Shown here: positions 26,207 through 35,860 of the stretch, piece after piece
Position numbering within the stretch: position 1 is the stretch's first letter
How the letters are laid out: each line of letters opens with the position of its first letter
Source: Pseudobutyrivibrio xylanivorans DSM 14809
GTDB taxonomy: Bacteria; Bacillota; Clostridia; Lachnospirales; Lachnospiraceae
Length of the DNA stretch: 64,000 nt
Direction of reading: 5' to 3'
Assembly (NCBI RefSeq): GCF_900141825.1
Contig: NZ_FQYQ01000008.1
Span: 1 to 64,000 of the forward strand
Position numbers and translations under genes: made by a program
Notes under the pieces: model-generated
The model's input: the letters and a program-made list of their open reading frames with translations, nothing else
The model's database searches: none
Told to the model about the DNA's origin: nothing

Positions 26207-28939
26207 CTAAGACATTCCCGCTTCTATAGCCGCTATAATCTTTTCACGTTCCCCACTTCCATTTGTAGGTAATCTAAGTAATGGCAAATCGCATTTCTCA
26301 AGAATAGAATTCTTCTTGAGATTTCTCTCATGCTGAGCTGTACCTACTTTATGATAATTAAAACCATCAACTTCAATCGCAAGGAACGGATCTTTGCCTA
26401 GCTTTTTATATAGTAAAAAATCAAGATGAGTTCCTGGATTAAAAGCATATCTAGCTTCCTCATCCGTAAGTTTTGAAATATCCTTAATGACCGTATAAAG
26501 ATGAGTAAAGCAGCTAACATCTAAGAAGGTATAGTCTTTTAGAATATCCTGAAGCAAAGCATACATAAGATTTTCAGAATCATACTGCGATATTCTTTTT
26601 CGATTCTTTAAGTACTGCCAACGTTTCTCTGCATATTGCTTATATAAATAATCAAAAACCGAATAGACCTTGCTCTCTACTACTTCCATGTTGTTGTACT
26701 GAATATACGAAACCAAGTCAGGTATATTTCCCGTCTTTGGCATTGTGTTTCCAGAAATAACAATCGCAAGATTATCTTTTGCTCTAGAAATGGCAACATT
26801 CAGAAGATCTGAATCTTCCATAAATCCCTGATTATAATCATCAACTACACAAATAATAATGGCATCTTTTTCTCTACCTTGATATTTATGCACTGTTGCC
26901 GCATCAATACCAGGTATAGCTGCCTTCAAAGCATCTACCTGTTTATTATAAGGAGCCACTACACCAATATCTTTTAAATCCATGTTCAGTTCAGGAAGAA
27001 CCTCTTCTTTGATTACATCTATTTGACGTTCATTGAGCAATCCACCTTCTCTTGTATGATTACCAGGAGTAGTTTTATAAACTTTTAAAGGCTTTCCAGC
27101 TCCATCATCTTCAGTCATGATTACCAGCTCATTATCATAGAATTTACGATTACAAAATTCTATGATTAATGGATTACACCTATAGTGTTCTCTTAGAAGC
27201 GTCGAAGGTACATTTTTCAACAATCTTGTAACGGACTTCAGAAAACTGTTCTTTCCAAAGTCATATGCTTCATTGATAGAATAACCTTCGAAAATTACAT
27301 CTGATTGTTTGCTAACCTCTGGAGTTATGACATTGGATAATTGCTTAAGATCTCCAACAATTACCGCATTTTTTGCGCACGATAACGCTAAGGCACCTGT
27401 CGCAACATCTACCTGCGATGCCTCATCCATTATCACATAATCATACTCAGTGGTTCTAGAATTCAAGCTATTCCTAGCCGAAAATGTCGTGCTAAGCACA
27501 ATTGGGTACTCTCTCAGTACACTCTCCGAGTTCTTATACAAATCATCGGAATCAAACTGAACACGCGCTTTCTTCCAGTCGTACTTCTTTTCAATAAATG
27601 ATTTTAGATATTCTAATGACTGTTTCTCTAAAATATTTTCATCAGCAGCATTTGAGTTTTCTAGTTCATGTTCTTTATTGCTCAATTCGTTTTCTAGCTC
27701 TATTAGTTTGTTTTTGTAATATAGCCTCTGAAGAACAGAAATGATTTTAGATAAATCCTGCTTGTAAAAATCCCAATTAGCAATTCCATAAACAAAAACA
27801 CTTCTTAACTTCTGGAATAATGACAGATTCTTTCCTCTATCTGCTCTGTCTTGAATCTCAAGCCACAGCATCATAACCTTTTCAGAAGGAATATTCCCGC
27901 GTATTTTTATAGCATTGAAATCATCTACATTCTCATCGTAGAATTCTTCAAAATGCTTTGCCTCTAACTCAACATCGTGCTTTTCTAACTTGAGATTAGC
28001 TATATCCTCTTTTAACTGATAGACTTTCTGAAGCTGCGTAGCAATAAAATCTATCTCGCGCAACAAATTTCTATCTGATACATCTTTTCTCCATGAAGAC
28101 AAATCAGGATACTTACCAGTCTGGCTCTCTATAAAAGCAGTCTTATTCTCTACACTTCCAAGAGAAGCAACTAAAAAATCCATACCGTACTTTTCTTTAG
28201 CAAGCTTCTCTAAAACATTGGCAGTTGCAGAATTATTATTTGAAACGACAATTATTGATTTATTTGCCAACAACAAATTGGCAATGATATTTAGAATTGT
28301 TTGAGTCTTTCCTGTGCCTGGAGGGCCTTGAATAACACTAATCTGATTCTCAAGAGCATTTCTAACTGCCTTGTATTGACTCTTATTACAGCCAAACGGA
28401 AATATGATATGCTCCACGTTATATTTATGAAGATTATTATCTCCATTCAGATAATAGTAAAGCGCAGATGAATCACTTACGAAATTAATATTCTCGTAGT
28501 ACTTTTTAAGTATTTTCCCCTCGCCCTCACTGCCTGGAAGCTTACTGAGGCCGGACACATCTTTTAAATAATCAAATACTCTTGCAGTTTTTGGAGTTGC
28601 TAAACAGTTTTCCCTAACAATTAAATCTGATTTTTTATAACTATATTCATAGGTCTTAAATTCTATATGCCAGTACTTATCGTTGCCATCAGAAAATTCG
28701 TAAATCCAATCAATATCAAAGAGTTCCTGACCATCAGTTGTCCATATGATAAAGTTTTCCGGCTTTAAAACTTTAGGTTCGCGCATAACAACAACATTAC
28801 CCGGCAAATATGAAAAAGTCTTTCCATTTGAAAAGGTAATGTCATGTTTATTCGTTGCTTTATTCCAATTGTAATTCGCGATTTGATTGGTTTTGATTTC
28901 ATCTTTGATGACAATCATCCATCTTTTTGCATCTAGCAT
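26207..28939 (-). CDS. Superfamily 1 helicase with C-terminal DUF2726 (Vsr-like nuclease) domain
   Basis: The 910-residue protein is a large DNA/RNA helicase-nuclease of the kind found in defence islands. Residues about 1-175 are an unassigned N-terminal domain. Walker A is VIQGPPGTGKTQTILNII (about 205), a coiled segment lies at about 290-440, motif II is YVIMDEASQVD, and late SF1 motifs are LREHYRCNPLIIEFCN, GVVAPYNKQVDALK and LLNVAISRAKDNL. The last 130 residues match DUF2726: HLDFLLYKK and FLAIEVDGFNYH, the D-ExV pattern of restriction-endonuclease-like folds, with a final LPLLRLPTNGSGEREKI. AGAGGA precedes the ATG. A phage-defence role is inferred from type and context. Confidence 0.82.
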   Translation of the reverse strand: MLDAKRWMIVIKDEIKTNQIANYNWNKATNKHDITFSNGKTFSYLPGNVVVMREPKVLKPENFIIWTTDGQELFDIDWIYEFSDGNDKYWHIEFKTYEYSYKKSDLIVRENCLATPKTARVFDYLKDVSGLSKLPGSEGEGKILKKYYENINFVSDSSALYYYLNGDNNLHKYNVEHIIFPFGCNKSQYKAVRNALENQISVIQGPPGTGKTQTILNIIANLLLANKSIIVVSNNNSATANVLEKLAKEKYGMDFLVASLGSVENKTAFIESQTGKYPDLSSWRKDVSDRNLLREIDFIATQLQKVYQLKEDIANLKLEKHDVELEAKHFEEFYDENVDDFNAIKIRGNIPSEKVMMLWLEIQDRADRGKNLSLFQKLRSVFVYGIANWDFYKQDLSKIISVLQRLYYKNKLIELENELSNKEHELENSNAADENILEKQSLEYLKSFIEKKYDWKKARVQFDSDDLYKNSESVLREYPIVLSTTFSARNSLNSRTTEYDYVIMDEASQVDVATGALALSCAKNAVIVGDLKQLSNVITPEVSKQSDVIFEGYSINEAYDFGKNSFLKSVTRLLKNVPSTLLREHYRCNPLIIEFCNRKFYDNELVIMTEDDGAGKPLKVYKTTPGNHTREGGLLNERQIDVIKEEVLPELNMDLKDIGVVAPYNKQVDALKAAIPGIDAATVHKYQGREKDAIIICVVDDYNQGFMEDSDLLNVAISRAKDNLAIVISGNTMPKTGNIPDLVSYIQYNNMEVVESKVYSVFDYLYKQYAEKRWQYLKNRKRISQYDSENLMYALLQDILKDYTFLDVSCFTHLYTVIKDISKLTDEEARYAFNPGTHLDFLLYKKLGKDPFLAIEVDGFNYHKVGTAQHERNLKKNSILEKCDLPLLRLPTNGSGEREKIIAAIEAGMS

Positions 28940-29284
28940 GTGAATTCCTCTAAAACCCAGCTATTTTTTGTAGCTGAATTATAGCATCACATTGTGACTA
29001 ATCTGTTCACTCCACAATCTTTTCACAGCATTGCAACTCCAAACAATCCTCAAATCCTAGGTATAACTCCACGAACATAACCGTAAACGCATAAAATAAC
29101 CTCTAATGCAAGAGGTTGTTTTCAAATCTCGATTCTTATGCTAAAAATGCTTCCACATCAACCTTTTAAAATCCGAGTTTTTGTTGACTTCATATACATA
29201 ATATCAATATAGATTTGGATGGTTTGCTCAATTGTAGTATCATCACAGATAGACGTTTAATCATACAGAAAGCCGGTTGCAGCA
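28940..29284. other. Divergent intergenic region with an orphan hairpin and a likely promoter
   Basis: This 345-bp stretch has no credible gene. AACCTC-TAATGCAA-GAGGTT with GTTTTC after it (29099-29124) looks like a terminator but has no gene reading into it from the left. TTGACT (29184-29189) and TATAGA (29208-29213), 18 bases apart, are a possible promoter for the lipoprotein gene. Confidence 0.4.
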
Positions 29285-30181
29285 ATGAAAAAAACAAAAT
29301 TATTTATCCCCATTATAATCATATCCGTGTTGATAGCCGGATGTTCATCCCAAAAAGAAACATATAATATCGAGGACACTACGGCATCAATCGAACAAGA
29401 ATCTGGGGTTGATTCAACAGTTGAACAAAATATCGATGAACGACAAAGCTCTTCTGATTTAAAAGAACTATCTATAAAAACTGAACTTATCGATAATAAC
29501 TATAATAAAACAGGCCCTGCACCTAGAGATAGTTATGCTGATTTGTTATTGGAATACTATAAGCTATCAGGGGACGTATCTAGCGACTTTTTAAAAGAGC
29601 GAGATGAATTTTTTGAAGAGATTTCTATGTTTCAGCTAGAGAAAAAACAATCATTTGAAGACTTTTTGCAATCCGATTATTATGATGATTTAGATTCTGC
29701 AATTGGATGGAATAATGAAATGCATCATACCAAAGAGTATATAGAAAGAAATGATATGATTATTTTCAGCTCTTTGGTTGTTAGTAATGGGTCATATGGT
29801 GGTTCTGGATATTGTGATTTCTATGCTTTTAACTATGATATTCAAAATAAAATCGAACTCACTCTAAATGATGTCGTAGATGATTATGACTCATTAAGAA
29901 GTATAGTTATTGAAAAAGTAATAACAGATCCACCAAGTATATTTTATAGTGATAATCCAGATTACATCGGTTCTTTTATTGATAATGCTTTTTATAGTAA
30001 AGATGTACCTATATCAGATAAGGTGGCATGGACAATGGATGAGAACGGATTGACTATTTATTATAGTAAATCACAAATTGGCGATGTATATAGGTGTACC
30101 ATTCCCTATTCAGATAATTGTATAACCCCCTCTTTTAGACTTGTTAAGGGTGTGGATTATAATTCTGAATACTTGAAATAG
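29285..30181 (+). CDS. Lipoprotein with RsiV/DUF3298-like domain
   Basis: The 298-residue protein has a lipoprotein signal (KKTKLFIPIIIISVLIAGC) and a low-complexity acidic stretch (residues 25-65). The remainder has the order of the DUF4163-DUF3298 domain of RsiV and PdaC-like proteins: LSIKTELIDNNY, a central ISMFQLEKKQSF helix, DMIIFSSLVVSNGSYGGSG, CDFYAFNYDIQNKIELTLNDV and a late WTMDENGLTIYYSKSQIG. RsiV binds lysozyme, but this protein has no transmembrane anti-sigma part, so that role is not implied. It is a single gene in the island. Confidence 0.65.
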   Translation: MKKTKLFIPIIIISVLIAGCSSQKETYNIEDTTASIEQESGVDSTVEQNIDERQSSSDLKELSIKTELIDNNYNKTGPAPRDSYADLLLEYYKLSGDVSSDFLKERDEFFEEISMFQLEKKQSFEDFLQSDYYDDLDSAIGWNNEMHHTKEYIERNDMIIFSSLVVSNGSYGGSGYCDFYAFNYDIQNKIELTLNDVVDDYDSLRSIVIEKVITDPPSIFYSDNPDYIGSFIDNAFYSKDVPISDKVAWTMDENGLTIYYSKSQIGDVYRCTIPYSDNCITPSFRLVKGVDYNSEYLK

Positions 30182-30262
30182 AACTCACCCTCATCTCAAA
30201 AGTGCTTGAGATTGAGGTGAATTCTTAATCTTCCATTTCTGAAACCTCGGTATAACCGTAAG

Positions 30263-30305
30263 AAAAAACAACCTCCATCCATTCATCATGGAATATAGGT
30301 TGTTT
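30263..30305 (-). terminator. Terminator of the methyltransferase gene
   Basis: AAACAACCT and AGGTTGTTT pair around a 22-base loop; on the minus strand TTTTTTCTT follows. A second inverted repeat at about 30184-30222 (CACC..CTCAA / TTGAG..GGTG) may end the lipoprotein gene from the other side. Confidence 0.75.
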
Positions 30306-30326
30306 GTATGATATCAAGTTATCTGC

Positions 30327-30947
30327 CTAGGGCTTCTGGATGGAAATAATTCCTGAGCAATAAGACTTTTGCTCAAAAGAAAGAGTTGGAAATGTTTTTC
30401 TTAATTCATCAACTACGAAATATATTTCATCATCATCCCAATCGCCACCTGCTTCTAATTTACATTTTTCAAGTTCATCTCTAGTATTAAAAGCTACATC
30501 ACCAATGATTAGCTTGCCGCCTTCACTTAGTTGATTTAATAAATTTGAAAAAAAGACCTTCTTTTGTTCATCTGATAAATGATGTAAGGAATAAGTACCA
30601 ATTACATAGTCAAACTTGCAGGTGCTCAATTCAGGTACCAATCCCTTGATAAAGTCACCTTGATATAAGTTTGCATTTGGCATTTTTGCTTTTGCAAGTT
30701 CTATCATTCTATTAGAGAAATCCTGACCATATATTTCACAACCGTTCTCATAAAGCTTTGTGGTAAGAGTTCCTGTACCAAAGCCAATATCTAAAACCTT
30801 TGCTTTTTCAATAGACAATATCTCTTGAAAAATCCCACCAAGAACGTCCTTGTATCCAGCAAATGGATATGCATTTGCCTCCTCTGAGATGCCTACTGCT
30901 TTATCATAACCATCCGCCCATAAATCAAATCCTTTATTATCTAACAT
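30327..30947 (-). CDS. Class I SAM-dependent methyltransferase
   Basis: The 206-residue protein has the class I methyltransferase core: motif I AKVLDIGFGTGTLTTKLYENG, motif II region IYGQDFSNRMIELAKAKMP, DYVIGTYSLHHLSDEQK (motif IV), and GGKLIIGDVAF. It resembles UbiE/Methyltransf_11/25-type enzymes acting on small molecules; the substrate is unknown. It starts 21 bases after the GNAT gene upstream on the same strand and probably shares its transcript. Confidence 0.88.
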   Translation of the reverse strand: MLDNKGFDLWADGYDKAVGISEEANAYPFAGYKDVLGGIFQEILSIEKAKVLDIGFGTGTLTTKLYENGCEIYGQDFSNRMIELAKAKMPNANLYQGDFIKGLVPELSTCKFDYVIGTYSLHHLSDEQKKVFFSNLLNQLSEGGKLIIGDVAFNTRDELEKCKLEAGGDWDDDEIYFVVDELRKTFPTLSFEQKSYCSGIISIQKP

Positions 30948-30968
30948 TAGGTCTACTCCTTCTTAAGC

Positions 30969-31481
30969 TTATAAAGCCAATTTATAAAACTGTGAATCAA
31001 ATACTACTTCACTGTTCCATTTTTTGTAACTTGCAACCTTGTACGATTCAAAATCAAACTTCTTAAGTAACTTAACTGAAGCTATATTTTCATCTGCCAC
31101 CTCAGCAGTCAAAGTTCGTCCCCCTAACTCCCTGGCAAACTCTATAATAGCTTGAATTAACTCACTACCAAGACCTTTCTTCCAAAGGTGCTTGCTTATA
31201 CAATACCCAATATCATAATTATCTTCTTCTGGAAACAGACAACAAGTTCCTATCGCCGCTCCTGTTTCTTTATCAGTTGCGATTAAATAATAAGCATCGT
31301 CTTCATCTTCCATACCCTCAAAACATTTAATATATTTTTCATTCAAACAATCTACAGACGGGTCACTCATATATTTCCCATTTACTGGGTCACACCATAG
31401 AGAAATACAAAACGCTCTATCATCGTCCTGATACGATCTAATAATCATTCTTGGCGTTTCAATGTTGTGTTCAACCTTCAT
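30969..31481 (-). CDS. GNAT-family N-acetyltransferase
   Basis: The 170-residue single-domain protein has the RimJ/RimL-like start NIETPRMIIRSYQDDD, the acetyl-CoA loop WKKGLGSELIQAIIEFA and the late block VADENIASVKLLKKFDF. The central sequence DAYYLIATDKETGAAIGTCCLFPEEDNYDIGYCIS is the usual central sheet. The gene is complete. It lies between another GNAT gene and a methyltransferase gene, all on one strand; substrates are unknown. Confidence 0.85.
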   Translation of the reverse strand: MKVEHNIETPRMIIRSYQDDDRAFCISLWCDPVNGKYMSDPSVDCLNEKYIKCFEGMEDEDDAYYLIATDKETGAAIGTCCLFPEEDNYDIGYCISKHLWKKGLGSELIQAIIEFARELGGRTLTAEVADENIASVKLLKKFDFESYKVASYKKWNSEVVFDSQFYKLAL

Positions 31482-31535
31482 GTCACTTCTTTCCTCCTAA
31501 AAAACATATTATCTACTATATCTTTTTTCTGCGTA

Positions 31536-31581
31536 TTTAAAAAGCCTTGTGGAAAAATTTTTTCTAATACCTCCACAAGGC
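31536..31581 (-). terminator. Terminator of the second island GNAT gene
   Basis: GCCTTGTGG (31544-31552) pairs with CCACAAGGC (31573-31581); TTTTTAAA follows on the minus strand and GATTTTTT on the plus strand. Confidence 0.7.
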
Positions 31582-31605
31582 CGATTTTTTGGTTATTCTT
31601 GTTAC

Positions 31606-32043
31606 CTACAATGACATTTCCATCGATACAACGCCATTGTCATTTCCTGTTTCTTCAAAATCCATGCGCTTATATAGTTCATATGCCGTCTTCATTACAT
31701 CTGGCCTAGTAGTAAATGTCAACAACTCATAACCTAATATACGCGCTTGTTCTATCATAGAATTAAGGAAGATTCTTGCATAACCTTTACCGCGGTATTC
31801 TGGTCTAATAAACAATCGTTTACCTTCACATGTCTTTGCATCTATTTTCTTAATAGCAACACATCCTACTGCTTCACCACCTTCGTATCCAACAAGGATT
31901 GCACCATCTTTATAAAATCCTGCTAAATCTGCCAATTCCTTATCAAAGGAAACAAAACATCCCTCTGCTCCTTTTATTTGGGAATACTCAGTAAACAGAT
32001 TTTTAATAACTGAATAATCATCTGAACATTTTACTTCTAACAT
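31606..32043 (-). CDS. GNAT-family N-acetyltransferase
   Basis: The 145-residue protein is a minimal GNAT: GAILVGYEGGEAVGCVAIKKID (central strands), CEGKRLFIRPEYRGKGYARIFLNSMI with the R-G-K-G-Y-A cofactor loop, and the closing KTAYELYKRMDFEETG. It lies 27 bp downstream of the Fic gene on the same strand and may share its transcript. The substrate is unknown. Confidence 0.87.
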   Translation of the reverse strand: MLEVKCSDDYSVIKNLFTEYSQIKGAEGCFVSFDKELADLAGFYKDGAILVGYEGGEAVGCVAIKKIDAKTCEGKRLFIRPEYRGKGYARIFLNSMIEQARILGYELLTFTTRPDVMKTAYELYKRMDFEETGNDNGVVSMEMSL

Positions 32044-32070
32044 TATCTTCCCCCTACAACTACGATTTAC

Positions 32071-33012
32071 TTATTTCATCTTTTTCCAACAGTATTTTTT
32101 TAGGAAATCACTAATTTCAGTAATGTCTGCACTTTCATAGAAAGCAACAAGTTTCTTTTTAAACTCTGGAACGTAATTTTCCGGAATGACAATTAAGCCC
32201 AAGCCATGACTTATCATATAGTGATTAGCAAATATTACTGAAGCTCGCTTGTTTCCATCCACAAATATCTGAGTTCTCATGCAATACATGCACAATTCAA
32301 TAGCAATATCTAACGGATTCATACCACTTTTAAGAATATCATTTATTCTTTCAATTACCTGCGATTCTATTGGTAATGGCGGTACATATTTAGTTCCACC
32401 AATAGAAACTGGTACTCCCCTTATTCTTCCACCATCATGGAAAAATCCTCCATTTACAAGCTTTGCTATATGACACAATAAATAATAATTACTATCAGCC
32501 TGAATCACGTCATTATCAAGAATAAATTCCCACGCATGCTTTAAATTAAGAATTTTTTGTACATCGTCAGCTGTCATACCATTAACTGTACCATTCTCAA
32601 TAATCTCTTCCGTCTGCTGAAATGTTGTGGCAACACCTTCCAATACAGCCTGATCATATATATTGGACTTCATATTCGCTCGTGCAAAATCAAGATTTGA
32701 AATCACTTCAGGCGAAAGTTCATTCTGAGTATACCCATTTGCAGCTAGCTCTTTATCAACTCTTCGAATCTGCTTCTTGAGTTCTCTAGCTTCTTTTGTA
32801 TTACGAAGCAATAACTGATACAAATCATCAGAATAAACATCCACATACGTAGAGGTTAATCTGCCATTTACTCTTTTACGAATATATAAGTATTTGCCAC
32901 TACTATTTTCTTTTACTTCAGGCGAGCCATCGTATGGAATCAAATTCAATCGTGCCTGATAATCAGCTCTTTCCTGTAACAACTTTTGGATTACATTAAA
33001 ATTACTATCCAT
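32071..33012 (-). CDS. Fic/DOC-family protein with altered Fic motif
   Basis: The 313-residue protein has an N-terminal helical region (1-110, KYLYIRKRVNGRLTSTYV) and a Fic core (about 125-300). Fic proteins usually attach AMP or another phosphate-containing group to a target through the motif HxFxD/EGN[GK]R. Here the motif reads QIFVDGNKRAS, so the first, catalytic histidine is glutamine while the anion-binding DGNKR is intact. The flap region RIRGVPVSIGGTKYVPP is normal. No inhibitory (S/T)xxxE(G/N) helix is clear. It could be inactive, a different transferase or a binding protein. The gene lies in a defence-like island. Confidence 0.8.
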   Translation of the reverse strand: MDSNFNVIQKLLQERADYQARLNLIPYDGSPEVKENSSGKYLYIRKRVNGRLTSTYVDVYSDDLYQLLLRNTKEARELKKQIRRVDKELAANGYTQNELSPEVISNLDFARANMKSNIYDQAVLEGVATTFQQTEEIIENGTVNGMTADDVQKILNLKHAWEFILDNDVIQADSNYYLLCHIAKLVNGGFFHDGGRIRGVPVSIGGTKYVPPLPIESQVIERINDILKSGMNPLDIAIELCMYCMRTQIFVDGNKRASVIFANHYMISHGLGLIVIPENYVPEFKKKLVAFYESADITEISDFLKKYCWKKMK

Positions 33013-33076
33013 CTAAAATCTCCTTTAGGGAACTTTTTTGTTCTTATACGGTTATAAAGTTCCCTATTATAAAAAG

Positions 33077-34405
33077 TTACTCTATTGAATTTATCCATTC
33101 GGCAGCTAAATAAAGTGGCACATTTACCATCCATTCTTGGTCTTTGTATCCAGACATAGAAAATCTAACTGGTTTTAATTCATTATTGTCATCATAAATA
33201 GTTTTTAAACTTTTTGATCTTAGGTTTTCTTTGGCCTTCACTTCTATAGGATATACTGCATCTTTTTGAACTAAGAAATCTAATTCCAACGTAGAATTTT
33301 CCTTAGAATAATAATACAATTTTTCTCCAAGAGATATTAGTTCCTGCGCAATGAATTGCTCTGTAAATGCCCCCTTATATTCTTCAAAATAGTTTTCTCC
33401 AGTTAAAACCTCTTTTGCTGTGACATCAGCCATTGCTCCCAATAAGCCTAAGTCCGAGAGAAAAAGTTTAAAAGCGCTCATGTCTTCATAGAATTTTAAC
33501 GGTCTCTGTACTTTGTTAACTCTTACAACTTTATGAATCAATCCTGCGTTAACAAGCCATTGGATTGCATCTTCAAAATCTTTGGCACGAGCACCTTTTT
33601 TTACTACACCATAAACAAATTTCTTATTTTCTTTTGCTAGCTGTGAGGTTATACTATTCCAAACCATTATAACTTTAGGTAATAGCTCATCTGGCACATG
33701 TGTCGAAAAATCCTTCTCATAATCGCTTAATATTCGTTGCTGGATTTTTCTGACCTGTTTTAGATTCTCTTCTTCCAAATATTTTTTAACAACTTCAGGC
33801 ATACCTCCAACATAATAATATTGACGAAGTAAATCTGTTAACCTTGATGAAAATGTTGCGAGTTCTTCCCAACGGTGTTCTCTAATCTGATCCACTAAAA
33901 TACTATTACCGGTTGCCTCAACGAATTCTAGAAAGTTCATAGGATACATATTTATTTCATCAACTTTACCTACTGGAAATCCTGTCCCTGTATTTTCATC
34001 GTTGTTATTTTGACTTTTCTTTGTACGAAGTCTTACCCCCAACAAACTACCTGCGACAACAATATGGTATTCATTAGCATTTTCACAAAAATATTTAAGG
34101 CTAGTTATTCCACGTGGTACTGACTGTATTTCGTCCAAAATTATTAGTGTCTCTCCGGGTTGAATTTCTTCATCTGAAATTGAAGAGAATCCACGTAATA
34201 AACGTTTTGTATCATAATCTGAAAATAGCAATAGCATCTCTGGAGAATCATCGCAATTTATATATGCAACATTTTTATATTCATTACGCCCAAATTCTTT
34301 TAAAATCCAGGTCTTTCCAACCTGTCTAGCACCATCTAGTATTAATGGCTTTCTGTCTTTATCATTTTTCCATGCTAAAAGCTGTGAATATACTTGTCTT
34401 TTCAT
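33077..34405 (-). CDS. AAA_14/DUF4143 ATPase (copy A)
   Basis: The 442-residue protein is an ATPase of the AAA_14 plus DUF4143 type, very common in gut anaerobes and of unknown role. It has Walker A in LILDGARQVGKTWILKEF, Walker B in TLIILDEIQSVPRGI, sensor region HIVVAGSLLGVRLR, and a C-terminal nuclease-like DUF4143 fold with LELDFLVQKDAVYPIEVKAKENL, the D-ExK pattern of restriction-endonuclease-like domains. The ATG at 34405 is chosen because GGAGG lies five bases ahead; the longer frame (to 34546) runs through a repeat array. It is paralogous to the gene at 34539-35846. Confidence 0.87.
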   Translation of the reverse strand: MKRQVYSQLLAWKNDKDRKPLILDGARQVGKTWILKEFGRNEYKNVAYINCDDSPEMLLLFSDYDTKRLLRGFSSISDEEIQPGETLIILDEIQSVPRGITSLKYFCENANEYHIVVAGSLLGVRLRTKKSQNNNDENTGTGFPVGKVDEINMYPMNFLEFVEATGNSILVDQIREHRWEELATFSSRLTDLLRQYYYVGGMPEVVKKYLEEENLKQVRKIQQRILSDYEKDFSTHVPDELLPKVIMVWNSITSQLAKENKKFVYGVVKKGARAKDFEDAIQWLVNAGLIHKVVRVNKVQRPLKFYEDMSAFKLFLSDLGLLGAMADVTAKEVLTGENYFEEYKGAFTEQFIAQELISLGEKLYYYSKENSTLELDFLVQKDAVYPIEVKAKENLRSKSLKTIYDDNNELKPVRFSMSGYKDQEWMVNVPLYLAAEWINSIE

Positions 34406-34414
34406 ATGACCCTC

Positions 34415-34546
34415 CATTTTTATGAGCGAATATCTATAGATAGAATACAATTTTATGAGCGAATTATCAAGGCTATAGAACAAAAAAACGAGGGAAATAT
34501 CTAGGCAATTTAACAATTTTATGAGTGAATCTATCAATTTATACAA
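34415..34546 (-). repeat. Array of four 33-bp direct repeats ahead of ATPase copy A
   Basis: Copies start at 34415, 34448, 34481 and 34514, exactly 33 bp apart. Each begins CAWTTTTATGAGYGAAT on the plus strand (copy 3 is degenerate but still matches copy 2 in 20 of its first 28 bases). The array spans the gap between the two ATPase genes, starts 10 bp from the start codon and runs into the stop of copy B. Confidence 0.85.
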
Positions 34547-35846
34547 ATGCCGCCATATATAATGGTAGAGTCACTAGTCCGTTGTCACTCACCCCTACGT
34601 TACCATCAATAAATTTATAGGCACACGTAATATCATCATATTTTTTTAATACTGATTTAATTGAATTTGCGTTTGCTTTTCCGCCCTTAACTTCTATAGG
34701 AATAACCTGTCCATCTTTTTGGATAATCACATCCAGTTCCTTTTTCGTAGTTTCATTTTTGTAGAAGTACAATGTATATCCTTTTTTATGCAATGCATCT
34801 GCTACAGCACATTCATATATTCCACCTTTGGTATTACCTTCAAGTGTATTTTCTACTATGTGTTGCTTAAGAGAAAAATCCTTCATTGCAACTAATAACG
34901 ATAAATCAGTTGTGTAAGCTCTAAAGAAATCATTTCTAGCATAATCATCCAGATCATATCTTATATCTGTTACAATCCTGCTTAAATGTACCATATCAGC
35001 TCTAAGCAACCAATCGATACTATTATAATATTTCTGCGCCCTAGCGCCCTTTTCAATCTCTTTATATTGAAACTTATGATTTTCTTTATCAAGCAGCTGC
35101 TTACCTAACGTGAGATAACACTTTTCTGCTTTTACTTTTTCTTCAGCATTTGCGTAATGAGCAATATCATATAAATAGCCTTGAAGAAGACTTCTTTGGA
35201 TAGTGTCAACTTCTCTATAATCCTTTGTATCCAAATACTTTTGAACTACTTCAGGCATTCCTCCAGTGGCAATATATTGCCTATAATAGCTAAACATCTG
35301 ATCATTAATTGCTGTAGGAACAGGCTGCTTCTTATCAAAACATGCCTTTAGAGAATCAATCATCTCCTCAGTAATCCCTATTCCCCAGAGGAATTCTTCG
35401 AAATCCAAACCATACATTCTCTGATAATCAACATAGCCTACTGGATATGATGATGCACGTTTATAATCAATTCCGAGAAGCGAACCTGATACTATAACAT
35501 CGTATCTATTATCAACTGCCCAAAACTTTAATGCAGTAATGGCTTCTTCGCATTCCTGAATCTCATCAAGAAATATTAGTGTTTTACCAGGAATAATCTT
35601 TATTTCTGGGAAACGAAAGCGAAGTGCCATAACCATATTATCAACGGTTAAATCTCCCTCAAATATTGTCTTTGCGGAAGGCATTTCCTTAAAATTTATT
35701 TCAACTACTTCCTCATAATTATCTTCTGCAAATCTTTCAATAATATATGTTTTTCCAGTCTGACGGGCACCTTGAACAACCAGACATTTTTTATCCTTGT
35801 GTTCCACCCAGTATTTTAGTTGGTCTGTTGCTTTTCTTCTTAGCAT
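34539..35846 (-). CDS. AAA_14/DUF4143 ATPase (copy B)
   Basis: The 435-residue protein has the same layout as its neighbour: Walker A in LVVQGARQTGKTYIIERF, Walker B in TLIFLDEIQECEEAI, VIVSGSLLGIDY, and the DUF4143 tail with KELDVIIQKDGQVIPIEVKGGKAN (D-ExK). The two copies clearly differ at most positions, so the duplication is old. A separate three-copy 33-bp repeat array precedes its start. Members of this family have been discussed as regulators or defence factors, without firm evidence. Confidence 0.87.
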   Translation of the reverse strand: MLRRKATDQLKYWVEHKDKKCLVVQGARQTGKTYIIERFAEDNYEEVVEINFKEMPSAKTIFEGDLTVDNMVMALRFRFPEIKIIPGKTLIFLDEIQECEEAITALKFWAVDNRYDVIVSGSLLGIDYKRASSYPVGYVDYQRMYGLDFEEFLWGIGITEEMIDSLKACFDKKQPVPTAINDQMFSYYRQYIATGGMPEVVQKYLDTKDYREVDTIQRSLLQGYLYDIAHYANAEEKVKAEKCYLTLGKQLLDKENHKFQYKEIEKGARAQKYYNSIDWLLRADMVHLSRIVTDIRYDLDDYARNDFFRAYTTDLSLLVAMKDFSLKQHIVENTLEGNTKGGIYECAVADALHKKGYTLYFYKNETTKKELDVIIQKDGQVIPIEVKGGKANANSIKSVLKKYDDITCAYKFIDGNVGVSDNGLVTLPLYMAAFV

Positions 35847-35860
35847 AAAATATACCCCTT

